From JABDCD01 sp964469525 (GTDB lineage: Bacteria > Pseudomonadota > Alphaproteobacteria > Rickettsiales > SXRF01): DNA of 64,000 bases. The position numbers and the translations under genes are program-made. Positions 1-8,214 of this stretch are shown one piece after another; the first letter of the stretch is position 1, and every line of letters begins with the position of its first letter. Location of the stretch: positions 27,365 through 91,364 of the forward strand of contig CAYXYU010000009.1 of NCBI GenBank assembly GCA_964469525.1, in the 5' to 3' direction. The notes beneath the pieces were generated by a model. The model ran no database searches, was not told where the DNA came from, and was given only the letters and a program-made list of their open reading frames with translations.

Positions 1-1
1 G

Positions 2-748
2 GCCATTCATAAAAAGGAACTGGAGCTTGGCATCGTCCAGTCTGACCTGCTGTATCACGCCTATAACGGCACGGAGCTTTTCACCGATGTTGGGGCCGAC
101 AAGAACGTGCGTGCGCTTTTTTCCCTGCATGCTGAGCCCTTCACGGTGGTGGCGCGCAAGGATGCAGGCATCAAGAGCTTCGACGACCTGAAAGGCAAGC
201 GTGTGTATATGGGGGCTCCCGGATCGGGCATGAGAGCTACCATGGAAGACCTGATGGAGCGCAAGGGATGGAACGATAAGGCCTTCGCCAAAATTGTCGA
301 TCTTAAGTCGGCCGATCAGGCGCAGGCGCTGTGCGGCGGCAAGATCGACGCCATGATCTATGCCGGCGGCCATCCGAACGGCACCATCCAGCAGATCACC
401 TCCATGTGTCCCACGCGGATCATTGACGTGACGGGCCCCGAAATTGATAAACTGATCGATGAGCATCCGTTTTACTCCTACGCCACCATTCCTGGCGGCA
501 TGTATGTCGGCAATTCCCAAGACGCGCATACGTTCGGCGTCAAGGCGCTGCTGGTGACATCGGCGGAACTAGACGAGGAGATTGTGTACCTCATCGTCAA
601 GGCGGTATTTGACAATCTGGAGAATTTCAAGACGCTTCACCCGGTATTCGCCACGCTCGACGCCAAGCGCATGGTGCGTGACGCCGACATGGCGCCCATG
701 CACCCCGGTGCCCTGAAATATTTCAAGGAAAAAGGGCTGTTAGAGTAG
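2..748 (+). CDS. TAXI-family TRAP transporter substrate-binding protein (5' part outside window)
   Basis: Periplasmic binding protein of a TRAP transporter, TAXI subfamily, which captures a small organic solute for a membrane permease. The frame is open from base 2, so the signal peptide and first lobe lie upstream; 248 residues remain. TAXI features seen: GIVQSD near the left edge, DLKGKRVYMGAPGSG about 60 residues in, and ALCGGKIDAMIYAGG in the second lobe. A GTG at 107 lies inside the domain and is not a credible start. The permease gene is not downstream: a separate promoter and an unrelated symporter follow. The family is clear; the substrate is not. Confidence 0.9.
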   Translation, partial: AIHKKELELGIVQSDLLYHAYNGTELFTDVGADKNVRALFSLHAEPFTVVARKDAGIKSFDDLKGKRVYMGAPGSGMRATMEDLMERKGWNDKAFAKIVDLKSADQAQALCGGKIDAMIYAGGHPNGTIQQITSMCPTRIIDVTGPEIDKLIDEHPFYSYATIPGGMYVGNSQDAHTFGVKALLVTSAELDEEIVYLIVKAVFDNLENFKTLHPVFATLDAKRMVRDADMAPMHPGALKYFKEKGLLE

Positions 749-763
749 ATTCCTCGCCGCGGG

Positions 764-792
764 TTGACGGGATAGCCCGTATCCTGTAAAGA
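764..792 (+). promoter_or_regulatory. Sigma-70-type promoter for the symporter gene
   Basis: TTGACG (764-769), a 17-base spacer and TAAAGA (787-792) lie in the short gap before the symporter, whose start codon is about 36 bases further on. The match suggests the symporter is transcribed separately from the TRAP gene. Read by eye only. Confidence 0.45.
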
Positions 793-827
793 CCACACTT
801 TGTTCCATTTTTTAAAGCTGAGGAATC

Positions 828-2120
828 ATGGCGACGTTTAAGCAGCTGCTGGGCAAATTATGGTTTCGCGTACTGCTTGGCTTGGGGCTCGGCATCGCGT
901 TCGGTTTCCTGATGGCGCCGATGACCGCCGACAGCGCGCTCGGCATCGATGGCAAGACCTTCCTCACCGAATATGTGAAGCCCTTCGGCACCGTCTTCAT
1001 CAACCTGATCAAGATGGTCATCGTGCCACTGATCTTCTTCTCGCTAGTCTCCGGCATCGTCAGTATGACGGACGCGGATGCCTTCAAGCGCATCGGCACG
1101 AAATCCGTCGCTGCCTATCTGATGACGGGCGCCTTCGCGGTCTGCATCGGCCTCGCTTTTGCCAGCGTATTTCATCCGGGTGTAGGTGTCGATCTGAGCG
1201 CGCTGGAAGCCGCCGCCGGCGGCAGCGCCCCTCCGGCCCAGCCACAGGAGATCAGTATTATTCAAATCCTGGTCGATACCATTCCCCCGAACGTGGTGCG
1301 CGCCATGGCCGACGATCAGATCCTGCAGGTGGTGGTGTTCGCCATCTTCATCGGCGTGACGCTGAACCTGCTGGGCGACAAGGTACAGAACCTGGTCGTC
1401 GTCGTGAAGGAAACGGCGCAGGTGGTATTCCGCCTGATCGAGACAATTGTGAAGCTGGCGCCCTACGGCGTATTCGCGCTGACCGCCTGGATGGTCGGCA
1501 CGCAGGGCATCGACATCCTGATCGCGCTTCTGAAGCTGGTGTGCGTGGTGATTGGTGCGCTGTTCACGCAATACCTGCTGTTTGGCCTGATGATCATCGT
1601 CTTCGGGCGCATGTCGCCAGTGCCATTTTACAAGAAGATGCTCGAGCCGCAGCTTCTCGCCTTTTCCACCAGTTCCAGCAAGGCGACGCTTTCGACCGCC
1701 ATGCGCGTTGTCAACGAGAAGATTGGCGTATCCAAGAGCTCCACTTCATTCGTGCTGCCGCTCGGCGCCTCGATCAACATGGACGGCACGGCGATTTATC
1801 TCGGCATCACGGCGCTGTTCTTCGCGCAGGCCTATGGCATCTCGCTCGACACGCATCACTACTTCATCCTGATCCTGACCGCCACGCTCGGCTCGATCGG
1901 CGCTGCCGGCATTCCCAGCGGGTCGCTATTCATGATGGGCATGGTGTTCACCTCGGTGGGGCTGCCGCTCGAGGGCATCGCGCTGATCGCCGGGGTCGAC
2001 CGCATCCTCGATATGCTGCGCACCACCGTCAATATCACCGGCGATTCGGTCATCACGCTGCTGGTCGATAAATCGGAGGCCACCTTCAATAAGGCCCTCT
2101 ACGAGGATATGGAGGCGTAA
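828..2120 (+). CDS. Dicarboxylate/amino acid:cation symporter (DAACS family)
   Basis: Inner-membrane secondary transporter of the GltP/DctA family that takes up C4-dicarboxylates or acidic amino acids with protons or sodium ions. At 430 residues it has the usual length. Diagnostic parts are the serine-rich hairpin FSTSSSKATLSTA (near residue 280), the unwound TM7 motif NMDGT and the second hairpin AAGIPSGS, followed by DRILDMLRTTVNITGDS, which carries the conserved substrate- and cation-binding Asp/Arg/Thr/Asn pattern. A GAGGA ribosome site precedes the ATG. Substrate (dicarboxylate or glutamate/aspartate) cannot be decided by eye, so no symbol is given. Confidence 0.93.
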   Translation: MATFKQLLGKLWFRVLLGLGLGIAFGFLMAPMTADSALGIDGKTFLTEYVKPFGTVFINLIKMVIVPLIFFSLVSGIVSMTDADAFKRIGTKSVAAYLMTGAFAVCIGLAFASVFHPGVGVDLSALEAAAGGSAPPAQPQEISIIQILVDTIPPNVVRAMADDQILQVVVFAIFIGVTLNLLGDKVQNLVVVVKETAQVVFRLIETIVKLAPYGVFALTAWMVGTQGIDILIALLKLVCVVIGALFTQYLLFGLMIIVFGRMSPVPFYKKMLEPQLLAFSTSSSKATLSTAMRVVNEKIGVSKSSTSFVLPLGASINMDGTAIYLGITALFFAQAYGISLDTHHYFILILTATLGSIGAAGIPSGSLFMMGMVFTSVGLPLEGIALIAGVDRILDMLRTTVNITGDSVITLLVDKSEATFNKALYEDMEA

Positions 2121-2127
2121 CACGATG

Positions 2128-2228
2128 TGATCCCGTCATTCCCCGAATTTTGCTTTGCAAAATTTTAGGGGAATCTAACCTTCTGGATCACCCCTAGAAT
2201 TGCTTCGCAATTCGGGCGATGACGATCA
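2128..2228. repeat. Palindromic repeat, family A, copy 1
   Basis: About 101 bp with complementary ends (TGATCCCGTCAT and ATGACGATCA) and two inner hairpins, ATTTTGC/GCAAAAT and GAATTGC/GCAATTC. It fills the gap between the converging symporter and orphan genes and could also end transcription on both strands. Related copies lie near 5.5, 9.9, 14.9, 19.6, 23.2 and 42.3 kb. No transposase is seen. Confidence 0.85.
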
Positions 2229-2231
2229 GGG

Positions 2232-3731
2232 CTATGCCCCCGGTCCCTGCTGGTTATTGCGGGAATTCTTCGGGTCTTTCTGCTTTTTCTGCTGGTTGCG
2301 CCGCGCGTTGGTCTGCGCCACGAAGGAGGCGTCGGTCGCTACCGACCGGTCAAGCAGCGAGGCTTTCTCCGACGGCTCTTTCTTTTCCACCGGCGGGCGC
2401 ACTTCCAGCGCCGGCATATCGGCGGTTTGCTGGCCAAGCCCGCGCAGCGTTTCTCCCACTTGTTTGGCTAGCAGCATGTCCTCCACCTTAAGTCCCTGGT
2501 ATTGGTCGAGCACGCCATCGCCGTTTAAGTCCCCGGCTCGCCGTCGGCCCGCTGCCTTGGTCAGGCCGCCGCCGGAGAGGCGCCGCCGCCGCCCGCGCCG
2601 CCGGCCGTACATGATTTCCTCGGCCAGCGCCGCCTGCGCTACTTCGGCGGCCATCTGCTGCTGCTCGCGCTGCTGGTCCTCGACATCCTGCTGCACCTGC
2701 AGCTGGCTCACCGCTTTTTCGAGTCCGCTTTCCATGCTGTTCATCAGCCGGTCCACGGTCTGGCCGCTGAGCTTCTTCCATTCCTCCGGTGATTGCGTGA
2801 TATCGGCGGAAATCTTCTGGGCCGCCGCCATGCTGGCCGGGATCTCCTTGGCGGCGAGCAGCGCCACCGCGTGCGAGAAACCGCCCACCGCATCGTTGGC
2901 GGCGCGCACGCGCGGGTCGCCGATGATGCCTGGGCTGATCTGCGCCGCTTCGCACAGCAGGTTCTTATACATATCGACCATCTCGGCCACCCGCTCCGTC
3001 ACCGAGAGCCGCTCTTCAGGTGGCCGCAGATCCATGCTCTCGGCGAAGCTGCGGTCGCCGAAATCGGCGCGGAGCTTACGCAGTATCTCGCGTGCCAGCT
3101 CGATGGCCTCGGCGCGCACCGGCGGTTCCAGCTTGTCGATCGGCGTCAGCTTGGTGGCGGTGGTGCGGATGCGATGGCTCAGTTCGGCCAGCCGATCAAC
3201 ATAGGACTGTTCGCTGACCTGCCTCCCCGAAACGCGCGTCAGCCCGGCCTCGAGTAGCCGTAGCAGGTGTTCTGCCGCCTGCGTCAGCCGCAGCTCAGCC
3301 TTGCGCGGCAGCCCGCCGAGCAGCGCTTCCAGGCGCGGCCGGTCCGGGTGCCCGGCGGGTAGGCTGTCGATGGCGTGCTCAAGCGCCAGCAGCGACAGGC
3401 TGGCAACGGCCTGGTTCGCTTCCTCGACGGCGGCGTCCTGCATCACCGGCGGGTGTTTCAGTTTCATCTGCTTGAGATGCATGGCGTAGCCCGTGATCAG
3501 CTCCAGCAGGCTTTCCAGCTTCGAGGCTTGCTCTGCTTCTGTGCCGCGGTCGAACCATTCATCGGCACTTTTCTCGACATCCTGCAAATTGCGCAGCCAG
3601 CGCAGCAGGCGGCGCACCTCATCGGAAGAGGCATCCGCCGGCAGGTTCGGCAGCGTTTCCGGCAGGTGGATCTTGCAGGCGATATCCGCCAGCCGTTCGC
3701 TTAGGGCGGTGAGTGTGGTGACGCTGGTCAT
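2232..3731 (-). CDS. Unrecognised 499-residue helical protein with basic, disordered tail
   Basis: No family recognised. Residues 1 to about 370 look largely alpha-helical and leucine/alanine-rich. A Q/E-rich coiled-coil-like stretch (DVEDQQREQQQMAAEV) is followed by a basic cluster RRRGRRRR near residue 380, then DLNGDGVLD (about 401-409), which resembles an EF-hand or dockerin calcium loop. The last 80 residues are polar, charged and probably disordered. No signal peptide or membrane segment is seen. It is the third gene of a minus-strand run with a DUF2610-type gene and another orphan, 11 bases after the latter, so probably one transcript. A cytoplasmic structural or regulatory role is only a guess. 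Confidence 0.75.
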   Translation of the reverse strand: MTSVTTLTALSERLADIACKIHLPETLPNLPADASSDEVRRLLRWLRNLQDVEKSADEWFDRGTEAEQASKLESLLELITGYAMHLKQMKLKHPPVMQDAAVEEANQAVASLSLLALEHAIDSLPAGHPDRPRLEALLGGLPRKAELRLTQAAEHLLRLLEAGLTRVSGRQVSEQSYVDRLAELSHRIRTTATKLTPIDKLEPPVRAEAIELAREILRKLRADFGDRSFAESMDLRPPEERLSVTERVAEMVDMYKNLLCEAAQISPGIIGDPRVRAANDAVGGFSHAVALLAAKEIPASMAAAQKISADITQSPEEWKKLSGQTVDRLMNSMESGLEKAVSQLQVQQDVEDQQREQQQMAAEVAQAALAEEIMYGRRRGRRRRLSGGGLTKAAGRRRAGDLNGDGVLDQYQGLKVEDMLLAKQVGETLRGLGQQTADMPALEVRPPVEKKEPSEKASLLDRSVATDASFVAQTNARRNQQKKQKDPKNSRNNQQGPGA

Positions 3732-3742
3732 GATTCAAGTGA

Positions 3743-4726
3743 TTATGCCAGACCCTTATAGGTCGGCGCCAGTTTTTCTGCTTCCAGCCGTTCGACATGG
3801 CTTTGTTTTCGCAGCTGGACTTTTTCCTGCATCTCAGGTGTTGCGCAGCGCTCGACCAACTCCTGCTCGGAATAAAACATTCCCTGATGCGCCGGCGGCG
3901 CCGACAGGTTGGCGTCGGAGAAAGGGGTGTGCTCGATAGGTTCCAGTCCCCAAGTGCGATTCTCCATGCCGAGCTGCGTCTTGATGTTGGCCTTGAGCAA
4001 TGCGAACAGGCCGGGATTGTCCTGCACCGAGAGCAGGTATTTATACATCTCGGCGGCGCCGACCGCCTCGACATTGGCGACATCAATGCTGATTGAGCGC
4101 GTAAACGGGCGCTTCAACCAGGTATCGGTTGCCAGCGCCTGACCGAGCGCATTGGCAATGCTGGCGACATAGGGAATATATTTCTCATCGCCCGGATCGA
4201 ACGAGCCGTCCTTCAGGTAAAAGCCGATCAGGTCGTTGCGCAGCACTTCGAGGTTGGTGCGCAGCCCTTCGTATTTCGCATAGTCGCGATGCGCCGGATT
4301 GTAGAGCGCCTCGATGCCACAGGTCTGGGCGATGACGCCGTCAAACGCGGGATACTTCGCCGGGTCGAAATGCAAATCGGTGCGGTCGTCCTTGACCAGC
4401 CGCGCATGCGATGCCCAGCTATTGTCGCGCGGGATGATGAACTTGCCGAGAGAGGGGAAATACTGCACGCGACTTTGCGCGCGGAGCATGGCCTGGCTGG
4501 CGCCCAGCGCGCGCAGGCGCCGCGCTTCGGCCAGCCGCAGCTGCTGCGACTGCTCGGGCAGCATGGTCACTTCTTCCTGGGCTTCCGGGTCATAGCGTTT
4601 GGCATAGGCGCGGCTGTCACCGGCTCCACCCGGACGTCCATCGTTTCCGCGACTACCTCCGCCGTGCCAGCGGCCGCCGCTGTCGCCGCGGTCGCTCAAT
4701 TCATCGTATATGCCGCCTTTGGCCAT
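3743..4726 (-). CDS. Unrecognised 327-residue protein with Gly/Arg-rich N-terminus
   Basis: No family recognised. The first 45 residues are rich in Gly, Arg, Asp and Ser (such as GGRWHGGGSRGNDGRPGG) and probably unfolded. The rest looks like one soluble folded domain with many aromatic residues (VQYFPSLGKFIIPRD, GFYLKDGSFDPGDEKY). It has no signal peptide or membrane helix. An AAGGA site precedes the ATG. It lies 7 bases after the DUF2610-type gene and 11 before the 499-residue orphan; the tight spacing suggests that the three work together. Confidence 0.75.
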   Translation of the reverse strand: MAKGGIYDELSDRGDSGGRWHGGGSRGNDGRPGGAGDSRAYAKRYDPEAQEEVTMLPEQSQQLRLAEARRLRALGASQAMLRAQSRVQYFPSLGKFIIPRDNSWASHARLVKDDRTDLHFDPAKYPAFDGVIAQTCGIEALYNPAHRDYAKYEGLRTNLEVLRNDLIGFYLKDGSFDPGDEKYIPYVASIANALGQALATDTWLKRPFTRSISIDVANVEAVGAAEMYKYLLSVQDNPGLFALLKANIKTQLGMENRTWGLEPIEHTPFSDANLSAPPAHQGMFYSEQELVERCATPEMQEKVQLRKQSHVERLEAEKLAPTYKGLA

Positions 4727-4733
4727 AGGTTCC

Positions 4734-5009
4734 TTATTGCTTGGTGGCCGGTTTGGCGCCGCCTTCGCTGGCGGCGGTGCCGAGCGCGTAGACGCAGAGG
4801 TCCTCGAACGACACGTTATTTTCGATGGCGATTTTGTGCAGCCGCTCGAAACTGTCCATCACTTCCTGCGGAATGGTGCCGCCGCGGATGGTGGAGAGCC
4901 ACCATGCCTGGTGTTGCAGCGGGTGGCGCTGCGGGTGCGGCTCGCCGACATAGACATGGAACGGGTATTTGGTGCCGTTGAAATCGCAGGGAACGGTAAA
5001 ACGCTTCAT
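4734..5009 (-). CDS. DUF2610-type small protein
   Basis: A 91-residue protein whose pattern (CDFNGTKYPFHVYVGEP near the start, RGGTIPQEVMDS in the middle, GVSFEDLCVYALG-like NNVSFEDLCVYALG near the end) recalls the DUF2610 family, which I associate with Rickettsiales and relatives. Function unknown. The core looks like a small alpha/beta domain; the tail ASEGGAKPATKQ is polar. An AAGGAG site precedes the start. It is the first gene of a three-gene run with two orphans. The family assignment is from memory and should be confirmed by a profile search. Confidence 0.65.
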   Translation of the reverse strand: MKRFTVPCDFNGTKYPFHVYVGEPHPQRHPLQHQAWWLSTIRGGTIPQEVMDSFERLHKIAIENNVSFEDLCVYALGTAASEGGAKPATKQ

Positions 5010-5090
5010 GGAATCGTTACTCCTTGTTAAAAGGCCTGAATCTACCCTTACAGTGTAACACAGCTATATTACCGAATTATGACGAAATAA

Positions 5091-5170
5091 GTGGCTGGTG
5101 CTGGTGGCTGGTAACTTATGCTTTTGATATAAAACAATCGGTTATGGGCGTGGATCCTTATCCACTAGCA
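5091..5170. repeat. Imperfect palindromic repeat, family E, copy 1
   Basis: The stretch opens with a GTGGCTGGTGCTGGTGGCTGG arm and closes with a partly complementary CCACTAGCAC arm, directly after the stop codon of the NDUFS4-like gene. Related word patterns occur at 40418-40516 and 55234-55274. It holds no gene. Confidence 0.5.
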
Positions 5171-5467
5171 CTACTCTACCTTCCCATACTTGAAATTATC
5201 CGCATAGGCCTTGCGCAACTGGTGACGCGCATTGGGCATATACACCTCGTAGGGGATGCGCTGACGCTCGGCATAGGCGATGGCAGCCTCCTTGGTGGGG
5301 AAGCGCAGGCGGATTTCCTGCGGCATGTCGGTCATGCCGTTCCATCCCATCAGGTTATCGACGAAACCAGGTTTTTCCGGCGCGAATTCGAGCAACCAGA
5401 ACTTGGTTTTCGCCTTGCCGGACTGCATGGCGGTCTTATCGGGCTGGTAGATGCGGGCGGTGGCCAT
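5171..5467 (-). CDS. NDUFS4-like complex I accessory subunit
   Basis: Homologue of the mitochondrial 18-kDa (NDUFS4) accessory subunit of NADH:ubiquinone oxidoreductase, found as a separate gene in alphaproteobacteria. The domain fills the 98-residue protein: ARIYQPDKTAMQSGKAKT at the start, then WLLEFAPE, WNGMTDMPQEIRLRFPTKE and AIAYAERQRIPYEVY. I start at ATG 5467 because the family begins at ATARIYQP; a TTG 39 bases upstream would add a hydrophobic MLHFLLACFIFPC leader that does not belong to the family. The nuo operon is not in the window. Family A copy 2 lies just upstream. Confidence 0.9.
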   Translation of the reverse strand: MATARIYQPDKTAMQSGKAKTKFWLLEFAPEKPGFVDNLMGWNGMTDMPQEIRLRFPTKEAAIAYAERQRIPYEVYMPNARHQLRKAYADNFKYGKVE

Positions 5468-5510
5468 GCAGGGAAATATGAAGCAGGCGAGGAGGAAATG
5501 CAACAATCCT

Positions 5511-5593
5511 CGTCATTCCGGATTTGTCTAGCAAATCCTAGGGGAATCTAAAACTGGATCACCCTAGGATCGCTGCGCCATTCCGGTGATGGC
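5511..5593. repeat. Palindromic repeat, family A, copy 2
   Basis: About 83 bp starting CGTCATTCCGGATTTG and ending CCATTCCGGTGATGG, with inner hairpins GGATTTG/CAAATCC and a CTAGGGGAATC...GGATCACCCTAG core shared with copies 1 and 5. It fills the gap between rnr and the NDUFS4-like gene and touches the rnr stop codon. Confidence 0.8.
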
Positions 5594-5594
5594 G

Positions 5595-7691
5595 TTAGCG
5601 CCTGCGGCGGCCACGGTCACGCTTGTCTTTATCGCGGTGTGTATTCTTATGGCGGTGTTTGTTCCGCTGCTTGTGGTGATGGCGTGACTTGTGCGGGGCT
5701 TCGGGCGGCGCCACGGCGCGTTCCAGCTCGAAAATCAGGCTGCCGGTAATGGCGTTGGCGGCCTGCACGCGGATCATGATGGGGTCGCCGAGCGCGAAAA
5801 CCTGCTTGCTGCGCTGGCCACGGAAGCGCGCATGGCGCTTGTCGTAGGTGAAGAAATCACCCGGCAGGTTGCGCACCGGCACGAAACCGGTCACGCCGTT
5901 GTCGCGTAAGCTTACGAACAGCCCGTATTCGTTGAGCGAGTTGATGGTGCCGGGGAATACGTCACCGACATGGCGGCTCATGAAAGCGACCTTGTAGCGA
6001 TCGGCCGCATCGCGCTCGGCCATCATGGCGCGGCGCTCGGTCTCGGAGATATGCAGCGCAATTTCGGGCAGCCGGGAGCTTTGCGGCCTGGCACCGCCGT
6101 CGATGGCAGCGGCGAGCGCCCGGTGCACCACCAGATCGGAGTAACGCCGGATGGGCGAGGTGAAGTGGCAGTATTTCTGCAACGACAGCCCGAAATGCCC
6201 GAGATTTTCATGGCTGTAATAGGCCTGCATCTGCGCGCGCAGCACGGCGGTATGGATCATCGCCGTTTCGGGCTTATCCGCCGAGGCTTTCAGCACACGG
6301 TTGAAATGCGCCGCCTTGATCCCGGCGCCGACATGCAGCGAATAGCCGGACAGCTTCAGGAAATCGCGCAGGTCATTGAGTTTTTCCTCCGCCGGCGTTT
6401 CATGCACGCGGTAAATGGCGGGGATTTTCTGTTTCAGCAGGAAATCGGCGGCGGCGACGTTGGCGGCGATCATGTAGGTTTCGATCAGCCGGTGCGCCTC
6501 CAGCCGCTCGCGCGGGGCGATGGCGGCGACGTTGCCTGCCGCATCGAACAGGATTTTATATTCCGGCAGGTCGAGATCGAGCGCGCCGCGCCGGTCGCGC
6601 TCCGCGGCGAGCGCTTTATAGGCCTGATACAGCGGGTCGATCACCGACTGCTTGTACGGGTGCATTGCCTTGCCGTTATGCGTGTTCTGGATTTCGTGGT
6701 AAGTGAAGCGTACCTTCGAGCGCATCAGCCCGCGCGCGAAGCGGTAGCGTTTCGTATTACCCTGCGCATCGATCCAGATATGCACGGCGAGGCAGTAGCG
6801 GTCCTCGTTCGGCACCAGCGAGCACAACCCGTTCGACAGCCGTTCGGGCAGCATGGGAATGACGCGGTCGGGGAAATAGACTGAATTGCCGCGCTCGAGC
6901 GCCACCCGGTCGAGATGGCTGCCCTCCGGCACGTAATGCGCCACGTCGGCGATGGCTACGATCAGGTGCCAGCCGTTGCCGTCCGGTTCGGCAAACACGG
7001 CGTCGTCGAAGTCGCGCGCATCCTCGCCGTCGATGGTGACGAGCGGCACGTTACGCAGATCCTCGCGCCCGCCGCCCAGTTTCGGCGCCGCCGCCTGCGC
7101 TGCTTCCTCGAGCGCCTCCTCGGGAAATAGCGACGGCAGGTTATGCATCTGCGTGGCGATCAGGCTGGCTGCTTTCGGCGCGTCGAGCCTGCCCAGGCGC
7201 TCGGTGATTTTCGCATAGGTCATGCCCATCGACGGCACGCCGGGCGTGGTGACGCCAGCCACCAGTTCGCCGTGGCGCGCGTTCAGCGTATCGGGCCGCG
7301 CCACCATGTAGCTTTCCTTGTTCTTGCGCGAGACGGGTTCGATGATGCCGCCCTCGGCGGTGGCCACGAACACGCCGAGCACGGTCTGCGGCGCTTCGCT
7401 GGGCAGCACGCGGATAACCAGCGCCTGGTAGAGATGCGGCTTGACCTTGCGCAGCTTGGCCAGCACGCGGTCGCCCTTGGCGGCGGCCCGCGAGCGGCCC
7501 GATTCGGTGACGACGATATGTGGCGGCTTTTTGCGCGACTCCCACTTCAGCGGCTCAGCGATCAGCTCGCCTTCGATGTCGTCAACGATGGTCAGCACGC
7601 CGATTTCCGGCAGCAACCCGTGCGTCTCCCCGCCGCGCTGCGGCGGCTTGCCTTTGTGTCCTTTGCGTCTTGATGGTTTGCGTTTGCTCAT
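5595..7691 (-). CDS. rnr: Ribonuclease R
   Basis: Processive 3'-5' hydrolytic exoribonuclease for structured RNA, rRNA quality control and mRNA decay. In order: a basic N-terminus, cold-shock-like OB folds, the RNB domain with catalytic DGEDARDFDD (residues 221-230) and the signature FTSPIRRYSDLVVHR, and an S1 domain (GDVFPGTINSLNEYGLFVSL). At 698 residues it is shorter than the enterobacterial enzyme because the N-terminal helix-turn-helix region is absent. The C-terminus is a His/Lys/Arg tail (residues about 668-698). topA, often its neighbour in alphaproteobacteria, lies a few genes upstream on the same strand. Confidence 0.96.
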   Translation of the reverse strand: MSKRKPSRRKGHKGKPPQRGGETHGLLPEIGVLTIVDDIEGELIAEPLKWESRKKPPHIVVTESGRSRAAAKGDRVLAKLRKVKPHLYQALVIRVLPSEAPQTVLGVFVATAEGGIIEPVSRKNKESYMVARPDTLNARHGELVAGVTTPGVPSMGMTYAKITERLGRLDAPKAASLIATQMHNLPSLFPEEALEEAAQAAAPKLGGGREDLRNVPLVTIDGEDARDFDDAVFAEPDGNGWHLIVAIADVAHYVPEGSHLDRVALERGNSVYFPDRVIPMLPERLSNGLCSLVPNEDRYCLAVHIWIDAQGNTKRYRFARGLMRSKVRFTYHEIQNTHNGKAMHPYKQSVIDPLYQAYKALAAERDRRGALDLDLPEYKILFDAAGNVAAIAPRERLEAHRLIETYMIAANVAAADFLLKQKIPAIYRVHETPAEEKLNDLRDFLKLSGYSLHVGAGIKAAHFNRVLKASADKPETAMIHTAVLRAQMQAYYSHENLGHFGLSLQKYCHFTSPIRRYSDLVVHRALAAAIDGGARPQSSRLPEIALHISETERRAMMAERDAADRYKVAFMSRHVGDVFPGTINSLNEYGLFVSLRDNGVTGFVPVRNLPGDFFTYDKRHARFRGQRSKQVFALGDPIMIRVQAANAITGSLIFELERAVAPPEAPHKSRHHHKQRNKHRHKNTHRDKDKRDRGRRRR

Positions 7692-7784
7692 GCCCGCATG
7701 GTGGCAGAGGGTGGGGTAGGGAGCAAGATTATAAGTATCGTGTCACCTTCAACATATGCCAAAGGTGACACGATTACCTAACGG

Positions 7785-8126
7785 CTATGCTACTTGTGCG
7801 GTTTCATCGCGGACAGGAGATGAAGGGCCATTTGCCATACAGGAGGCAATACCATTCGTGGCTCCCTGTTTGGTCTGATAGCCCTCACTCTGTGCAACAA
7901 TTTCACCATTCTTACCTTTGAGGTGCCAGTAATATTGGTTATCCCTTCCGGTGAAGATAGCGTAGTTTTCGGCATAAGGGGAAAGCCGTCTGCATGCTTC
8001 AATCCCTGCCATTGCACCTGACTTGGTGGTGTATTGTTCAGAGACGCAGATAACTTGATTATTATTGGGCACCAATACCCAATAATACTGATTATACTGA
8101 CTTTTCTTCAAAACATACGTACCCAT
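7785..8126 (-). CDS. YegP-like protein with two DUF1508 repeats
   Basis: A 113-residue protein of two tandem copies of the roughly 50-residue DUF1508 fold. The first reads YYWVLVPNNNQVICVSEQYTTKSGAMAGI, split here as YYWVLVPNNNQVIC and YTTKSGAMAGI; the second has YYWHLKGKNGEIVAQS and YQTKQGATNGI. The molecular role of this small soluble family is not known. The gene is more AT-rich than its neighbours. A clear ribosome site (AAGGAGAAACC) precedes the ATG. It is transcribed alone. Confidence 0.88.
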   Translation of the reverse strand: MGTYVLKKSQYNQYYWVLVPNNNQVICVSEQYTTKSGAMAGIEACRRLSPYAENYAIFTGRDNQYYWHLKGKNGEIVAQSEGYQTKQGATNGIASCMANGPSSPVRDETAQVA

Positions 8127-8179
8127 AATGGTTTCTCCTTAATAATGGGCATCCGCTGGGGCTAACCGGGGCGGATGGG

Positions 8180-8208
8180 TTGACTTTTCCGGGAGAATCC
8201 ACTATGTT
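8180..8208 (+). promoter_or_regulatory. Strong sigma-70-like promoter of a candidate small RNA
   Basis: TTGACT (8180-8185), exactly 17 bases, then TATGTT (8203-8208). It points into a gap with no plus-strand protein gene and is followed after about 55 bases by an intrinsic terminator. Confidence 0.55.
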
Positions 8209-8214
8209 CCTGTT

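Noticed and set aside
2128..2228. Insertion sequence remnants
   Set aside because: The repeats are short palindromes without transposase or target-site duplications that I could confirm; no IS was found anywhere in the window.
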